Below, one piece after another: positions 30,417 to 39,609 of a DNA stretch of 64,000 nt. The notes under the pieces were generated by a model, which made no database searches, was not told the origin of the DNA, and was given only the letters and a program-made list of their open reading frames with translations. Made by a program: the position numbers and the translations under genes. Position 1 is the stretch's first letter; every line of letters starts with the position of its first letter. Where the stretch lies: assembly GCA_905198475.1 (NCBI GenBank), contig CAJKCQ010000001.1, positions 31,193 to 95,192 of the forward strand, read 5' to 3'. This stretch comes from an uncultured Sutterella sp. (GTDB taxonomy: Bacteria > Pseudomonadota > Gammaproteobacteria > Burkholderiales > Burkholderiaceae_F).

Positions 30417-31235
30417 ATGCCCTCCGACCTTCCCATCGGCATCCTCGACTCGGGGTTCGGCGGTCTGTCGGTCGCGCGCGCGGTGCGCGCGAGGCTGCCC
30501 GCCGAGCGCATCGTCTTCGCCGCCGACTGCGCCTATGCGCCTTACGGCGACCGCGACGAGGCGTACATCCTCGAGCGGCTCGGCCGCATCATCAGCTTTC
30601 TCGTCGCCCAGCGCGTCAAGGCCCTCGTCTTCGCGTGCAACACGGCGACGGCCGTGGGCGTGCGGCGCTTCCGGGCGCTCCTCCCGATGCCGATCATCGG
30701 CATCGAGCCGGCGGTCTTTCCCGCCGTGCGCCACACCCGCAGCGGCACGATCGGGGTGCTCGCCACCTCGCGCACGATCGCGAGCGAAAAGTACGCGCGC
30801 GTGAAGGAGCGCGCCCTCGACTGGGCGCAGGTCTCGCGCCCGATGCCGATCCACGTGATCGACCAGCCCTGCCCCGGGCTCATGGAGTGCGTAGAGCGCG
30901 GCGATTTCGGCTCGCCCGAGGTCGAGCGTCTGCTCGCCCTCTACGTGGACCCGATGGTCCGCGCGGGCGCCGACGAGATCGTGCTCGGCTGCACGCACTA
31001 CCCGTTCCTCGCACCGGCGATCGCGCGCCGTGCGCCGGGAGCGCACCTCATCGACCCCGCGCCCGCGGTGGCCGAGCAGCTCGAGCGCCGGCTCGCCTTC
31101 CTCGACCTTCTCTCGCGCGAAGCGCCCGCCGCCGCCGACCCGACCGTCTTCTACGCGACGGGCGCGAATCCGGCGCGCGAAGCCGTGCTCCGGAGCCTCT
31201 GGCCGGGGCGCCCGGAGCTGCGTGAACTCGCCTGA
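30417..31235 (+). CDS. murI: Glutamate racemase
   Basis: MurI makes D-glutamate for peptidoglycan. The 272-residue protein has the two catalytic cysteines in ALVFACNTATAV and VLGCTHYPFL, the N-terminal ILDSGFGGLSVARAV and the YAPYG substrate loop. Its stop is only four bases from the stop of the convergent thioesterase gene, leaving no room for a terminator between them. Confidence 0.96.
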   Translation: MPSDLPIGILDSGFGGLSVARAVRARLPAERIVFAADCAYAPYGDRDEAYILERLGRIISFLVAQRVKALVFACNTATAVGVRRFRALLPMPIIGIEPAVFPAVRHTRSGTIGVLATSRTIASEKYARVKERALDWAQVSRPMPIHVIDQPCPGLMECVERGDFGSPEVERLLALYVDPMVRAGADEIVLGCTHYPFLAPAIARRAPGAHLIDPAPAVAEQLERRLAFLDLLSREAPAAADPTVFYATGANPAREAVLRSLWPGRPELRELA

Positions 31236-31239
31236 GGCC

Positions 31240-31695
31240 TCAGCCGCGGAATTCGAGAAGCGGGTCGCCGGGCTCGACGAGGTAGGCCGAGAAGGCCCGG
31301 CGGATTTGTTCCGGAATATCGCTCTTCACGAAGTTTCCCTCGTGGTCAAGCCTGACGCAGACCATCGTCTGCGCGCACTTCACGCGCAGCTCCCCGTCCT
31401 TGGAGAGCGTGAGCGCGAAGCGCACCGAGGAGGCTCCGAGCTTCTCGAGCCAGACGCGGCCCTCGAGCACGTCGCCCGGACGCGAGGGCGCGACGAAGTC
31501 CGTCCTCACGCCGACGAGGGGGAAGCCCACGCCGTACTTCTTGATTTCGATGAACCCCACGTCGGCGACGTCGCGCAGGAAGTCTTCGTGCAGTTCGTTG
31601 AGGATCTTGTAGTAGGAGGGGTGATAGACGATGCCCGCGGGGTCGCAGTCACCGAAGTGAATGCGCACGGGCTGCTCATAGACCTGATGAGGCAT
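31240..31695 (-). CDS. YbgC/4-hydroxybenzoyl-CoA-type acyl-CoA thioesterase
   Basis: The 151-residue hotdog-fold protein has the family active site HFGDCDPAGIVYHPSYY (13-29) with the catalytic Asp18. Enzymes of this group hydrolyse short-chain or aromatic acyl-CoA; YbgC is often linked with tol-pal, but those genes are absent here and the protein seems closer to the aromatic-type members. No Shine-Dalgarno is present: the leader is C-rich, being the complement of a G-quadruplex motif. Confidence 0.8.
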   Translation of the reverse strand: MPHQVYEQPVRIHFGDCDPAGIVYHPSYYKILNELHEDFLRDVADVGFIEIKKYGVGFPLVGVRTDFVAPSRPGDVLEGRVWLEKLGASSVRFALTLSKDGELRVKCAQTMVCVRLDHEGNFVKSDIPEQIRRAFSAYLVEPGDPLLEFRG

Positions 31696-31705
31696 GAATG
31701 TGCTC

Positions 31706-31737
31706 GGGGGGAGTGTGTGGGGTTGAGGGTTTGGGGG
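31706..31737 (+). repeat. G-quadruplex-forming G-tract cluster
   Basis: Four G runs of 6, 4, 3 and 5 bases separated by loops of 7, 4 and 3 bases meet the G3+N1-7 rule on the plus strand. They lie 11 bases upstream of the ybgC-like start codon, on its template side. Confidence 0.5.
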
Positions 31738-31764
31738 AGTGCAAAAGAATACCGTCTGCTCCGC

Positions 31765-32412
31765 TCAGGCGCCGCCCGGAACGAGCGCGCGAAGAACGGC
31801 GCGCACGGGGCTCGCCTCGACGCCTTCGAGGGGGAGCGGCAGGGCGATGAGCTCATATTCGCCCGCCTCGACGCCCGAAAGATCGAGGTTCTCGAGGATC
31901 GCCATGCGGTTTGAGAGCGCAATGCGGTGCGCCACGAGGAGCGCGCTCTCCGCGGGGTCGATGCTCGGCGCATCGACGCCGATCAGCCCCACGCCTTCGG
32001 TGGCGAGGTGGCGGATGAGCTGCGGCTTCAGGGCGCGGAACTCCGGCGTCCACTCCCGGGGGTGGTGCCTGCGGGTCTTGAAGAGGATCCGCGGCGGCAG
32101 CGTGGCGGCGGCGCCGAGCGCCTCCGGTCCGATCGGGTCGAGCGTCTGCTCGTCGGAGAGGTCCACGACGAGGCAGCGCCCGATGAAGGTCTCGAGCCGC
32201 AGGGACGCGGCGTCCGCCGCTCCCCCGTCGAGGTGCAGCGGCGCATCGGCGTGCGCGCCGACGTGGGGCGAAAAGGTGAGCGTCGAGACGTTCGCCGCGG
32301 CGCCGTCCGCGATGCGCTCGCTCCAGCAGACCTGGAAGGGCGTGTCGCCGGGGAAGGCGGGCGTGAGACGGCCGAGAGGCGGCGTGATGTCCCAGATGCG
32401 GCGCTGCGTCAT
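31765..32412 (-). CDS. Cyclase-family (kynurenine formamidase-like) hydrolase
   Basis: The 215-residue protein has the metal motif HVGAHADAPLH (HxGTHxDxPxH type) of the cyclase family that includes arylformamidase KynB, isatin hydrolase and related enzymes. The start MTQRRIWDITPPL has GAAGGATT upstream and matches KynB-type N-termini (IWDI.P.L). Length suits KynB. No kynA or kynU is nearby, so the role in tryptophan breakdown is not supported by context and the substrate stays open. Confidence 0.78.
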   Translation of the reverse strand: MTQRRIWDITPPLGRLTPAFPGDTPFQVCWSERIADGAAANVSTLTFSPHVGAHADAPLHLDGGAADAASLRLETFIGRCLVVDLSDEQTLDPIGPEALGAAATLPPRILFKTRRHHPREWTPEFRALKPQLIRHLATEGVGLIGVDAPSIDPAESALLVAHRIALSNRMAILENLDLSGVEAGEYELIALPLPLEGVEASPVRAVLRALVPGGA

Positions 32413-32532
32413 GTAAGAATCCTTCGTCAAAAAGGGCGTTCGCCGCGGACGGGCTCCCCTGCGGGCGCCCCGCGGCAACAATTGCTGATGGAACTTTGCA
32501 TTGGATTCTAGGGCCCTCGCTCGGGCGCTTCC

Positions 32533-32538
32533 TATACT
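32533..32538 (+). promoter_or_regulatory. -10 element upstream of the nitroreductase gene
   Basis: TATACT, 77 bases before the ATG. No clear -35. Confidence 0.35.
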
Positions 32539-32615
32539 CACCAACAACTATCCGGAGCGGCGCGGGACCTTCCGCCCCGACGTTTGAGCCGCTCCTCATC
32601 CTTATAGGTAGAGTC

Positions 32616-33161
32616 ATGCAGAATCCTGAATTCGCCCGTCTGATCGCGGAGCGCCGCTCCGTGCGCCCGAAGGCGCAGCTATCCGCCGCGCCCTCCGACG
32701 AAGTCCTCGAGGCGGCCGTGCGCGCCGCCCGCTCGGCCCCCTCGCACAACCCGGCCTACCCGGTGCGCTTCGTGAAGGTGGTCTCCCGCGAAAAGTTGGC
32801 CGACGTCTTTGAGAAGGCGCTCCCCGCGGACGCCGACCAGACGATGCGCGAGCGCGCCCGAAGCAAGGCCCTGAAGGGCGCCTGCTGCATCGTCCTCATC
32901 GGCCCGAAGCCCCAGGCCGACTGGCCGCGCTTCATGGACATGGAGAACCTGATGACCGCGGGCGGCGCCCTCACGAACTTCCTCAACGTCCTCTGGGCCG
33001 AGGGCGTCGGCGCGATGACGCTCACGACGCGCGAGATCGCCGACCCCGAAGGGCTCTTCGACCCGAAGACCGAACGCCTGCTCGGGTTCGTGCTCTGCGG
33101 CGAAATGGGCAAACGTCCGGAGCCGCGCCCCGAGACGGCGTCGCTCCTCTCGGTCTGGTAG
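32616..33161 (+). CDS. Nitroreductase-family flavoprotein (RutE/HadB-like)
   Basis: The 181-residue protein shows the FMN-binding RRSVRP near its start (13-18), APSHNPAYPVRFVKVV, and the late GAMTLT and GFVLCGEMGK stretches typical of small nitroreductases. These use NAD(P)H to reduce quinones, nitro compounds or unsaturated aldehydes. In form it is nearest the short YdjA/RutE group. Its stop lies four bases from that of the convergent DUF72 gene. Confidence 0.78.
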   Translation: MQNPEFARLIAERRSVRPKAQLSAAPSDEVLEAAVRAARSAPSHNPAYPVRFVKVVSREKLADVFEKALPADADQTMRERARSKALKGACCIVLIGPKPQADWPRFMDMENLMTAGGALTNFLNVLWAEGVGAMTLTTREIADPEGLFDPKTERLLGFVLCGEMGKRPEPRPETASLLSVW

Positions 33162-33165
33162 CGCC

Positions 33166-34239
33166 TCAGCGCATTCCGGCCGCGCTCCTCCCGGACGCGA
33201 CGGGCCGGTCCTCCTCCAGGATCCGGTCCGTGATCTCGGCGATGCGGCGCACCGTGACGGGCGCGCACCCCTCGGCCTTGTTGTTGACGACGAGGTAGCT
33301 CTCGACGCCGCTGCGCGCCGCGCGCGCGATGAGCGAGGCGATGAGGGCGCGGGTCGCCGGATCGGCGGCGCGCACGGCGCCAAAGGGCGCCCAGGCGGTC
33401 TTCGCCGTGTCGTAGAACTGGTGCGCGGCGAGCGACCACCGCACGACGAGCGGACCGGCCAACCGCCAGTCGCCCCCGGTCGATTCGGGCGCGTCGCAGT
33501 AGCGCAGCGCCTCGGTCTGCCGGCGGATGCCGGGCATCGCCGGGTGCAGTCCCACCACGGGGCGCACCCCCGCGGACTTGAGGCGCTTCACCATGCGCGG
33601 TGTGAGAAGCTCGTAGTTGCGAAACTCCGCCGCGAGGAGAAGTCCGTCCGCGGGCGCGCGCAGCGCCTCAAAGAAGTCCCCGATCCGTTCTGTCATGGCG
33701 ATGCGCGCCTCGTTCGTGCGCAGCTCCGGATGCGGCACGGGCGAAAACTGAAAGACGAGCGGACCGGCCTTGGCGCCGAGTCCGAGCCGCGCGGGCCCGA
33801 GGAACTTCTCCACGGCTGCGTGCGGATTGAGGAACAGCGGATTGACGCCCGTCGCCGCGCCGCGGTCGTTTCGCGTGCAGGGGTCGGTCACCTCGCGGGG
33901 CGCCTTCACGAGAAAGCGGAAGTCTTCGGGCACCTGCGCAGCGAAGCGCGCGAAGGCCCCGACGGAGAGCGCCCGGTAGAAGTTCCGGTCGAGCCCGACG
34001 GTGCGGAGGATGGGCGAGGCGCTGTAGGCGGGGAGCCCCTCCGAGGCGAGGTGCTCGAGGGCGCTCCCGCGGCTCCAGACGATGCCGCGCCAACCGGGAA
34101 AATTCCACGTGGAGGTGCCGAGCCGCACCGTGCGCGGCAGCCGCGCGGCGAGCGCGCGCAGCGCCTCGTCGGGCGGCTGCGGGAGCACCGGCCCGTTTTC
34201 CGGCGGCGCGTCGTCGAAGAGTTGTGGAGCGTCCATCAT
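33166..34239 (-). CDS. DUF72 (YecE-like) protein
   Basis: The 357-residue protein has the conserved DUF72 barrel features: RLGTSTWNFPGWRG at the start, LDRNFYR, FLVKAPREVTDPC, FQFSPVP and LVVNNKAEGCAP near the end. Family function is unknown, though an active-site-like pocket is conserved. It is somewhat longer than E. coli YecE owing to an extended C-terminus with SAAGMR. It diverges from the response-regulator gene. Confidence 0.82.
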   Translation of the reverse strand: MMDAPQLFDDAPPENGPVLPQPPDEALRALAARLPRTVRLGTSTWNFPGWRGIVWSRGSALEHLASEGLPAYSASPILRTVGLDRNFYRALSVGAFARFAAQVPEDFRFLVKAPREVTDPCTRNDRGAATGVNPLFLNPHAAVEKFLGPARLGLGAKAGPLVFQFSPVPHPELRTNEARIAMTERIGDFFEALRAPADGLLLAAEFRNYELLTPRMVKRLKSAGVRPVVGLHPAMPGIRRQTEALRYCDAPESTGGDWRLAGPLVVRWSLAAHQFYDTAKTAWAPFGAVRAADPATRALIASLIARAARSGVESYLVVNNKAEGCAPVTVRRIAEITDRILEEDRPVASGRSAAGMR

Positions 34240-34351
34240 GGCGGCGGGGCGGAAAACCTCGTCTCGCCGGGCCGGGTGGGCGCCAAGCGGGAGCGGGTTT
34301 TCCTTCAGGAATCGGCTTCCTTCAATATAGCCGCGGCAAAATGCGTCCGGC

Positions 34352-34357
34352 TACAAT
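34352..34357 (+). promoter_or_regulatory. -10 element upstream of the response regulator
   Basis: TACAAT in GGCTACAATCCTT, 39 bases before the GTG start. Confidence 0.35.
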
Positions 34358-34396
34358 CCTTAAGACATTCATCCCCTTATTTTGGAGTCTCCGCAC

Positions 34397-35122
34397 GTGG
34401 ATCAAACGTTAGAAATGCCCGCCCTTTCAGGCGCCGCCGCCGTCCCGATCGAACAGCAGGGCTCCGTCTGGGTTGTGGACGACGACGACGGGCGCGTGTC
34501 GCTCTCCTTCGCCCTCAAGCCGCGCTTCGAGACGGCGAGCTTCCCCTCCGTGCAGACCTTCCTCGCCCGGGCCGACCTCGATCATCCGGGTTGCCTCGTC
34601 GTCGCCGAACGCATGGCGAACGCCGGCGCGCGCGGCGTGCAGGCCGAGCTCGCTGCTCTGAAGAGCCCCATTTCGGTGATCTTCCTCGCGCAGCAGTCCG
34701 ACATCCGCACGGCCGTGCGGGCGATGGAGAACGGAGCCGTAAGCTTCCTCGAGAAGCCCGTCGATCCGGACGAACTCACTGAAGCGGTCGAAAAGGGCCT
34801 GAGGCGCTCGGTGCGGCTTGCGCGCCGCAACCTCCTGATGCGGCTCTTCGAGACGCTCTCGCGCCGCGAGAAGCAGATCTTCATCCTCGTCTGCCAGGGA
34901 CTGAGGAACGGCGACATCGCGCAGCTCCTCAACCTCTCGCAGCGCACGGTCGAAGTGCACCGTGCCCACATCGGCCGCAAGCTCGGCAACGCCGCGCCGA
35001 TCCGGCTCCTCTACGAACTCACCCAGACTTCGGACGGGAACCTCCTCTCGGCGCAGTTCGACGAGCTCGACCAGTCCGCGCTCGAGCGCGCGATCAACGC
35101 GAGCGCGGCGACGTCGTCCTGA
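34397..35122 (+). CDS. FixJ/NarL-like response regulator lacking the phospho-acceptor Asp
   Basis: The 241-residue protein has a receiver domain and a LuxR-type DNA-binding domain. The acidic pocket is kept (VWVVDDDDGRVS, Asp28-31) and so is the conserved lysine (LEKP, Lys120). At the phosphorylation site, where FixJ-type proteins read GCLVLDVRMP, this one reads GCLVVAERMA, so the Asp is Ala70. The conserved Thr/Ser is also Ala98 (IFLAQQSD). The output domain is intact: LSRREKQIFILVCQGL, NGDIAQLLNLSQRTVEVHR. GTG with TTGGAG upstream is preferred to the TTG at 34382. No histidine kinase is nearby. It is convergent with the spy-like gene. Confidence 0.85.
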   Translation: MDQTLEMPALSGAAAVPIEQQGSVWVVDDDDGRVSLSFALKPRFETASFPSVQTFLARADLDHPGCLVVAERMANAGARGVQAELAALKSPISVIFLAQQSDIRTAVRAMENGAVSFLEKPVDPDELTEAVEKGLRRSVRLARRNLLMRLFETLSRREKQIFILVCQGLRNGDIAQLLNLSQRTVEVHRAHIGRKLGNAAPIRLLYELTQTSDGNLLSAQFDELDQSALERAINASAATSS

Positions 35123-35174
35123 TCGGCTTCTCCGCTCTCATTCCCGGAGCGCCCCGGAAGCGGCGCTCCGACAC

Positions 35175-35214
35175 AAAAAGGCCGCCCCGCGGGAATCCCG
35201 CATCGGGCGGCCTT
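35175..35214 (-). terminator. Terminator of the spy-like gene
   Basis: On the minus strand, AAGGCCGCCC/GGGCGGCCTT arms with an inner GCGGGA/TCCCGC stem are followed by TTTTTG. It may also stop the convergent regulator transcript. Confidence 0.7.
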
Positions 35215-35238
35215 CTTCATGGCCGGCGCTTCACGCCG

Positions 35239-35772
35239 TCAGCGGGCCGGGCACTCGCCGCCCGCCGGGCACTGGGGGTTGTGCGGACCGTGGAAGCCCT
35301 GTGAGACGCGCGGCTTGTCGCCGCCGCGCATTCCGTGACCGGAATGCATGAGCTCGTAGCTCTCGAGCACGTACTTCTGCTCGGGCGAAAGCGCCTTGAA
35401 GAGCTCGGCGCGGGCCGCCGCGGTCTTGCCGAGAAGATCCGCACGGATCTTGGCGACCTGCGCGCGGCGCTCAAGGCGCGTCTGCACGTCCACAGCGGGC
35501 TTGTCGAACTTTGCGCCCGGCATCTGATCGAGCGCGGTGCGCGCCTCAACGTAGGCCTTCCAGGCGGCCTGCTGCTCGGGCTTGAGCGTGAGGATTCTCT
35601 CCATCGAGGCCCAGCCCGCGGCGCGCACGTCTTCGGCGGAGTAGCCCGCGCACGGGGCGTCGCCGCGGGGCACGTCCTCACCGTGATGCCAGGGGGCGGC
35701 GACCGCGGCGCCGGCGACGCAGAGCGCGCCGAGGGCGGTCAGGGAGGCGATGATCTTGTGGCTCTTCTTCAT
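35239..35772 (-). CDS. Spy/CpxP-family periplasmic chaperone
   Basis: The 177-residue protein has a signal peptide ending AGAAVAA (about residue 26) and a helical mature domain with two LTxxQ-type motifs, LTLKPEQQAAW (61-71) and LSPEQKYVLE. Spy and CpxP are small chaperones induced by envelope stress. The C-terminal part is rich in His, Cys and Gly (GFHGPHNPQCPAGGECPAR), which suggests metal binding, as in copper- or zinc-linked relatives; that is inference. Direct repeats upstream suggest a dedicated regulator. Confidence 0.8.
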   Translation of the reverse strand: MKKSHKIIASLTALGALCVAGAAVAAPWHHGEDVPRGDAPCAGYSAEDVRAAGWASMERILTLKPEQQAAWKAYVEARTALDQMPGAKFDKPAVDVQTRLERRAQVAKIRADLLGKTAAARAELFKALSPEQKYVLESYELMHSGHGMRGGDKPRVSQGFHGPHNPQCPAGGECPAR

Positions 35773-35900
35773 TTCTTCTCTCTAACTGTGACGGAGCGGC
35801 GTGCTTCAAGGGGGCCGCGGCCCACCAAGCGCCGGATCGGAAGGAGCACCGCTCCGGTCTTGATGAAGTGGACTTTAGCGGTCCGTTCCTGAGAGGTTCC

Positions 35901-35929
35901 TTAGCGCATATTCCCGTCTGTTAGCGCAT
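35901..35929. promoter_or_regulatory. Helically phased direct repeats upstream of spy-like gene
   Basis: TTAGCGCAT occurs at 35901-35909 and again at 35921-35929, a start-to-start distance of 20 bases or two helical turns, about 130-155 bases upstream of the spy-like ATG. A third TTAGCG occurs at 35875-35880. Such spacing is typical of response-regulator sites. Confidence 0.5.
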
Positions 35930-36041
35930 GTTGCAGAAAGTTCCGGGCGTCCGACGGGGTCCGGGCCTCGGGATCCCCGTCCCGGCGGGGGTGCGCGAAC
36001 AACCGTTCACTCATCCCGCCCGGAAACAACTTTTGCATTCG

Positions 36042-37850
36042 CTACGGATTGAAGGCCTTCGCGGGGTCCACCACCGTCGCGCGGTAGCCCATGGAGCCCA
36101 AAATGCGCATTTCGAAGACGGGTTCGGCGCCGCCGCGGCGGAATTCGGTGAGCACGGGGTTGACGCCGGTCTTCTCCTGCACGCCGATCGAGGCCCAATA
36201 AACCACAAGGGTGTCGCGGTCGGCCTCGTACTCAACCGAGGAGGTGATGGCGCTGTAGAGCTCGTGGCCGCGCTCGCGACCGTACTCCCAGAGCTGCTCG
36301 ACCGTGCCCTTCTGCTCGTCGATCGAGTACATCACCGCGCGGCTGTACTTGTCCTTCGGGTTCTCGGGCTGGGAGAAGCCGCGCCCGTCGCCGTTGTCGA
36401 AGACCGTCACGACGGAGACGCCCGGGCGGGAGAGCTCCTTCACCTTCCAGCCCGTATGCTGCGTCCAGGTCCAGTCGAAGCGCCCCTCGCACCGGCCGAT
36501 GCGGCAGGGGATGGGCCTGCCGGCGGCGTCCACCGGCGTGAGGACCTTGTCCTTGAGCTCCCCGGTCCAGCCGTTCGGCGCGCCGAGGATCCACTTCACG
36601 CGCTTGTCGCGGCCGATCTTGATCACGGCCGACTGGTGGCGCGAGCTCACGATGATCGAGTCGTCCGTCGGGTCGTAGTCGACGGAATTGACGTGCGCCC
36701 AGTTGCGGCCGGCCCCGGTGCCCGAGATGTCGCCGAAGGCGTTCCTGGCGTCGAGCCGCGCGATCTGCTCGGCCGAGAGGGTCTTGCCCGACTGCGCGAG
36801 GTCGACGTTGAGGCACACCGCCCCCTGGTCGATCGACTTCAACACGATGCTGCGGTTCGGGTCGAGGATCTCGAAGAGGCGCCATTCGTCGAGCACCCGC
36901 CCGTCGCGGTCCACCTCGATCACGACGTCGCGCACCGTGTGCACGTGCGAGCCGTCGGGGCGCTTCAGGTCTGCGGAGGCGACGCGCAGGAAGTAGCGCC
37001 CGTCGGGCCCCACCGCCATGGCGTGGCTGAAGTCGGCGTAGCCGTCCGGGAGCGGCCGGTCGAAGACGCCGCGCCCCATCAGGTCGTACTTCACGTAGCG
37101 CTGCCCGTAGCCCCAGCTGAGCGCTCCGTCCGGGTTCTGGTGGAACCCCATCATGATGCCGGCGCGGTTGAGGCTGCGCGGGTCGTAGATCCGAGAGGGC
37201 TCGAGGTACCAGCGCACCTCGCCCGTCGTGTCGAGGACGGCGTTCTGCGGGTAGTTGTTCCACTGCAACGCCCCGCCCGAGGGGTTGTTCCAGACGGCGC
37301 GGCTGCCCTTGGGCGACTCGGGCAGCAGGTTGTTGATGAGGTAGAGCCGGCCGCGCAGATCCTCGGGAGCGGCCTTCACGACCTTCGTCTCGAAGGTCTT
37401 CACCGGGCGTCCGTGGGTCCACGAGGGATCGAGGTAGACGGGCGGCGTCCAGATGCGGTAGGTCTCGGTCTTCTCGACCGGGCCCGAGGCGGTGCGCTTG
37501 CGCCAGCTCACCTCGACCTCGTTGAGGTGCTCCGGATAGAGCCCGAAGACGGGGATGCCGCCGTAGGTGCGCAGCGACACGGGGCCGACGTCGTAGGCGA
37601 TCTCGACGCCGCCCTTCTTCGGCACGACGCGTACGTGCGCGCGCTCGAGCACCTCGCCGCCGTTGCGGATCACGGCGGTGAGGGGCGCGATGTCGTAGGG
37701 ATTCACGACCACCTCACCGAGATCGCCCTGCCGCTCGAAGTTGACCTGCATGCCGCTCGGGCCGCCGACGGCGAAGGAGGCCGCGGGCGAGGCGAGAATG
37801 AGGGCGGCGCCGAGTGCGCGCACGAGGCTGCGGCGTTGGAACTGGGGCAT
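36042..37850 (-). CDS. assT: Periplasmic arylsulfate sulfotransferase
   Basis: AssT moves a sulfate group from one phenolic sulfate to another phenol without PAPS. The 602-residue protein has a signal peptide (MPQFQRRSLVRALGAALILA, ending near ASFA) and a six-bladed propeller. Counterparts of the E. coli CFT073 active site can be placed: His386 in WAHVNSVDYD, Arg404 in SSRHQS and the transiently sulfurylated His465 in TQHTGW. Cys449 and Cys454 (CRIGRC) correspond to the disulfide pair usually made by DsbL, but no dsbL/dsbI follows here. It is monocistronic. Likely substrates in the gut are host or dietary phenolic sulfates. Confidence 0.92.
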   Translation of the reverse strand: MPQFQRRSLVRALGAALILASPAASFAVGGPSGMQVNFERQGDLGEVVVNPYDIAPLTAVIRNGGEVLERAHVRVVPKKGGVEIAYDVGPVSLRTYGGIPVFGLYPEHLNEVEVSWRKRTASGPVEKTETYRIWTPPVYLDPSWTHGRPVKTFETKVVKAAPEDLRGRLYLINNLLPESPKGSRAVWNNPSGGALQWNNYPQNAVLDTTGEVRWYLEPSRIYDPRSLNRAGIMMGFHQNPDGALSWGYGQRYVKYDLMGRGVFDRPLPDGYADFSHAMAVGPDGRYFLRVASADLKRPDGSHVHTVRDVVIEVDRDGRVLDEWRLFEILDPNRSIVLKSIDQGAVCLNVDLAQSGKTLSAEQIARLDARNAFGDISGTGAGRNWAHVNSVDYDPTDDSIIVSSRHQSAVIKIGRDKRVKWILGAPNGWTGELKDKVLTPVDAAGRPIPCRIGRCEGRFDWTWTQHTGWKVKELSRPGVSVVTVFDNGDGRGFSQPENPKDKYSRAVMYSIDEQKGTVEQLWEYGRERGHELYSAITSSVEYEADRDTLVVYWASIGVQEKTGVNPVLTEFRRGGAEPVFEMRILGSMGYRATVVDPAKAFNP

Positions 37851-38006
37851 GACGGGTCTCCTTTGGGTGAGGACTGTTTTTCGCGCCGGCGCCTGAGGGC
37901 GCGTCAGACGCTCCTCCGGCCCGGGCTCATTCGATTATCGGCCCCGCGTCTTCGCCAGAGCTGAAGATGAAGGGCCCGCGGCCGCCCCCGGGAGCGGCGG
38001 CTGTCT

Positions 38007-38012
38007 TAAAAT
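38007..38012 (+). promoter_or_regulatory. -10 element upstream of purB
   Basis: TAAAAT in GTCTTAAAATGCG, about 100 bases before the purB ATG. Confidence 0.35.
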
Positions 38013-38052
38013 GCGCGCACTTTCCGGGCGTCGGGATCAGGAAGATCCCTGA

Positions 38053-39480
<1,428 letters not shown>

Positions 39481-39541
39481 TTCCCTCCCCGGCGTCCCCG
39501 CGTCCGCCGCTCCCGGCGGGCGTGAGAACGCCCGGAAGAAC

Positions 39542-39584
39542 CGAAGGGCAGGAGCTCCCCGCGTCGGGGAACGCCTGCCCTTCG
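39542..39584. terminator. Hairpin terminator between purB and modC
   Basis: Eleven-base arms CGAAGGGCAGG/CCTGCCCTTCG enclose an inner CCCCG/CGGGG stem and are followed by TCGTTTCT. The T run is weak. Confidence 0.5.
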
Positions 39585-39609
39585 TCGTTTCTACGGGCGT
39601 AGCGTCGGG

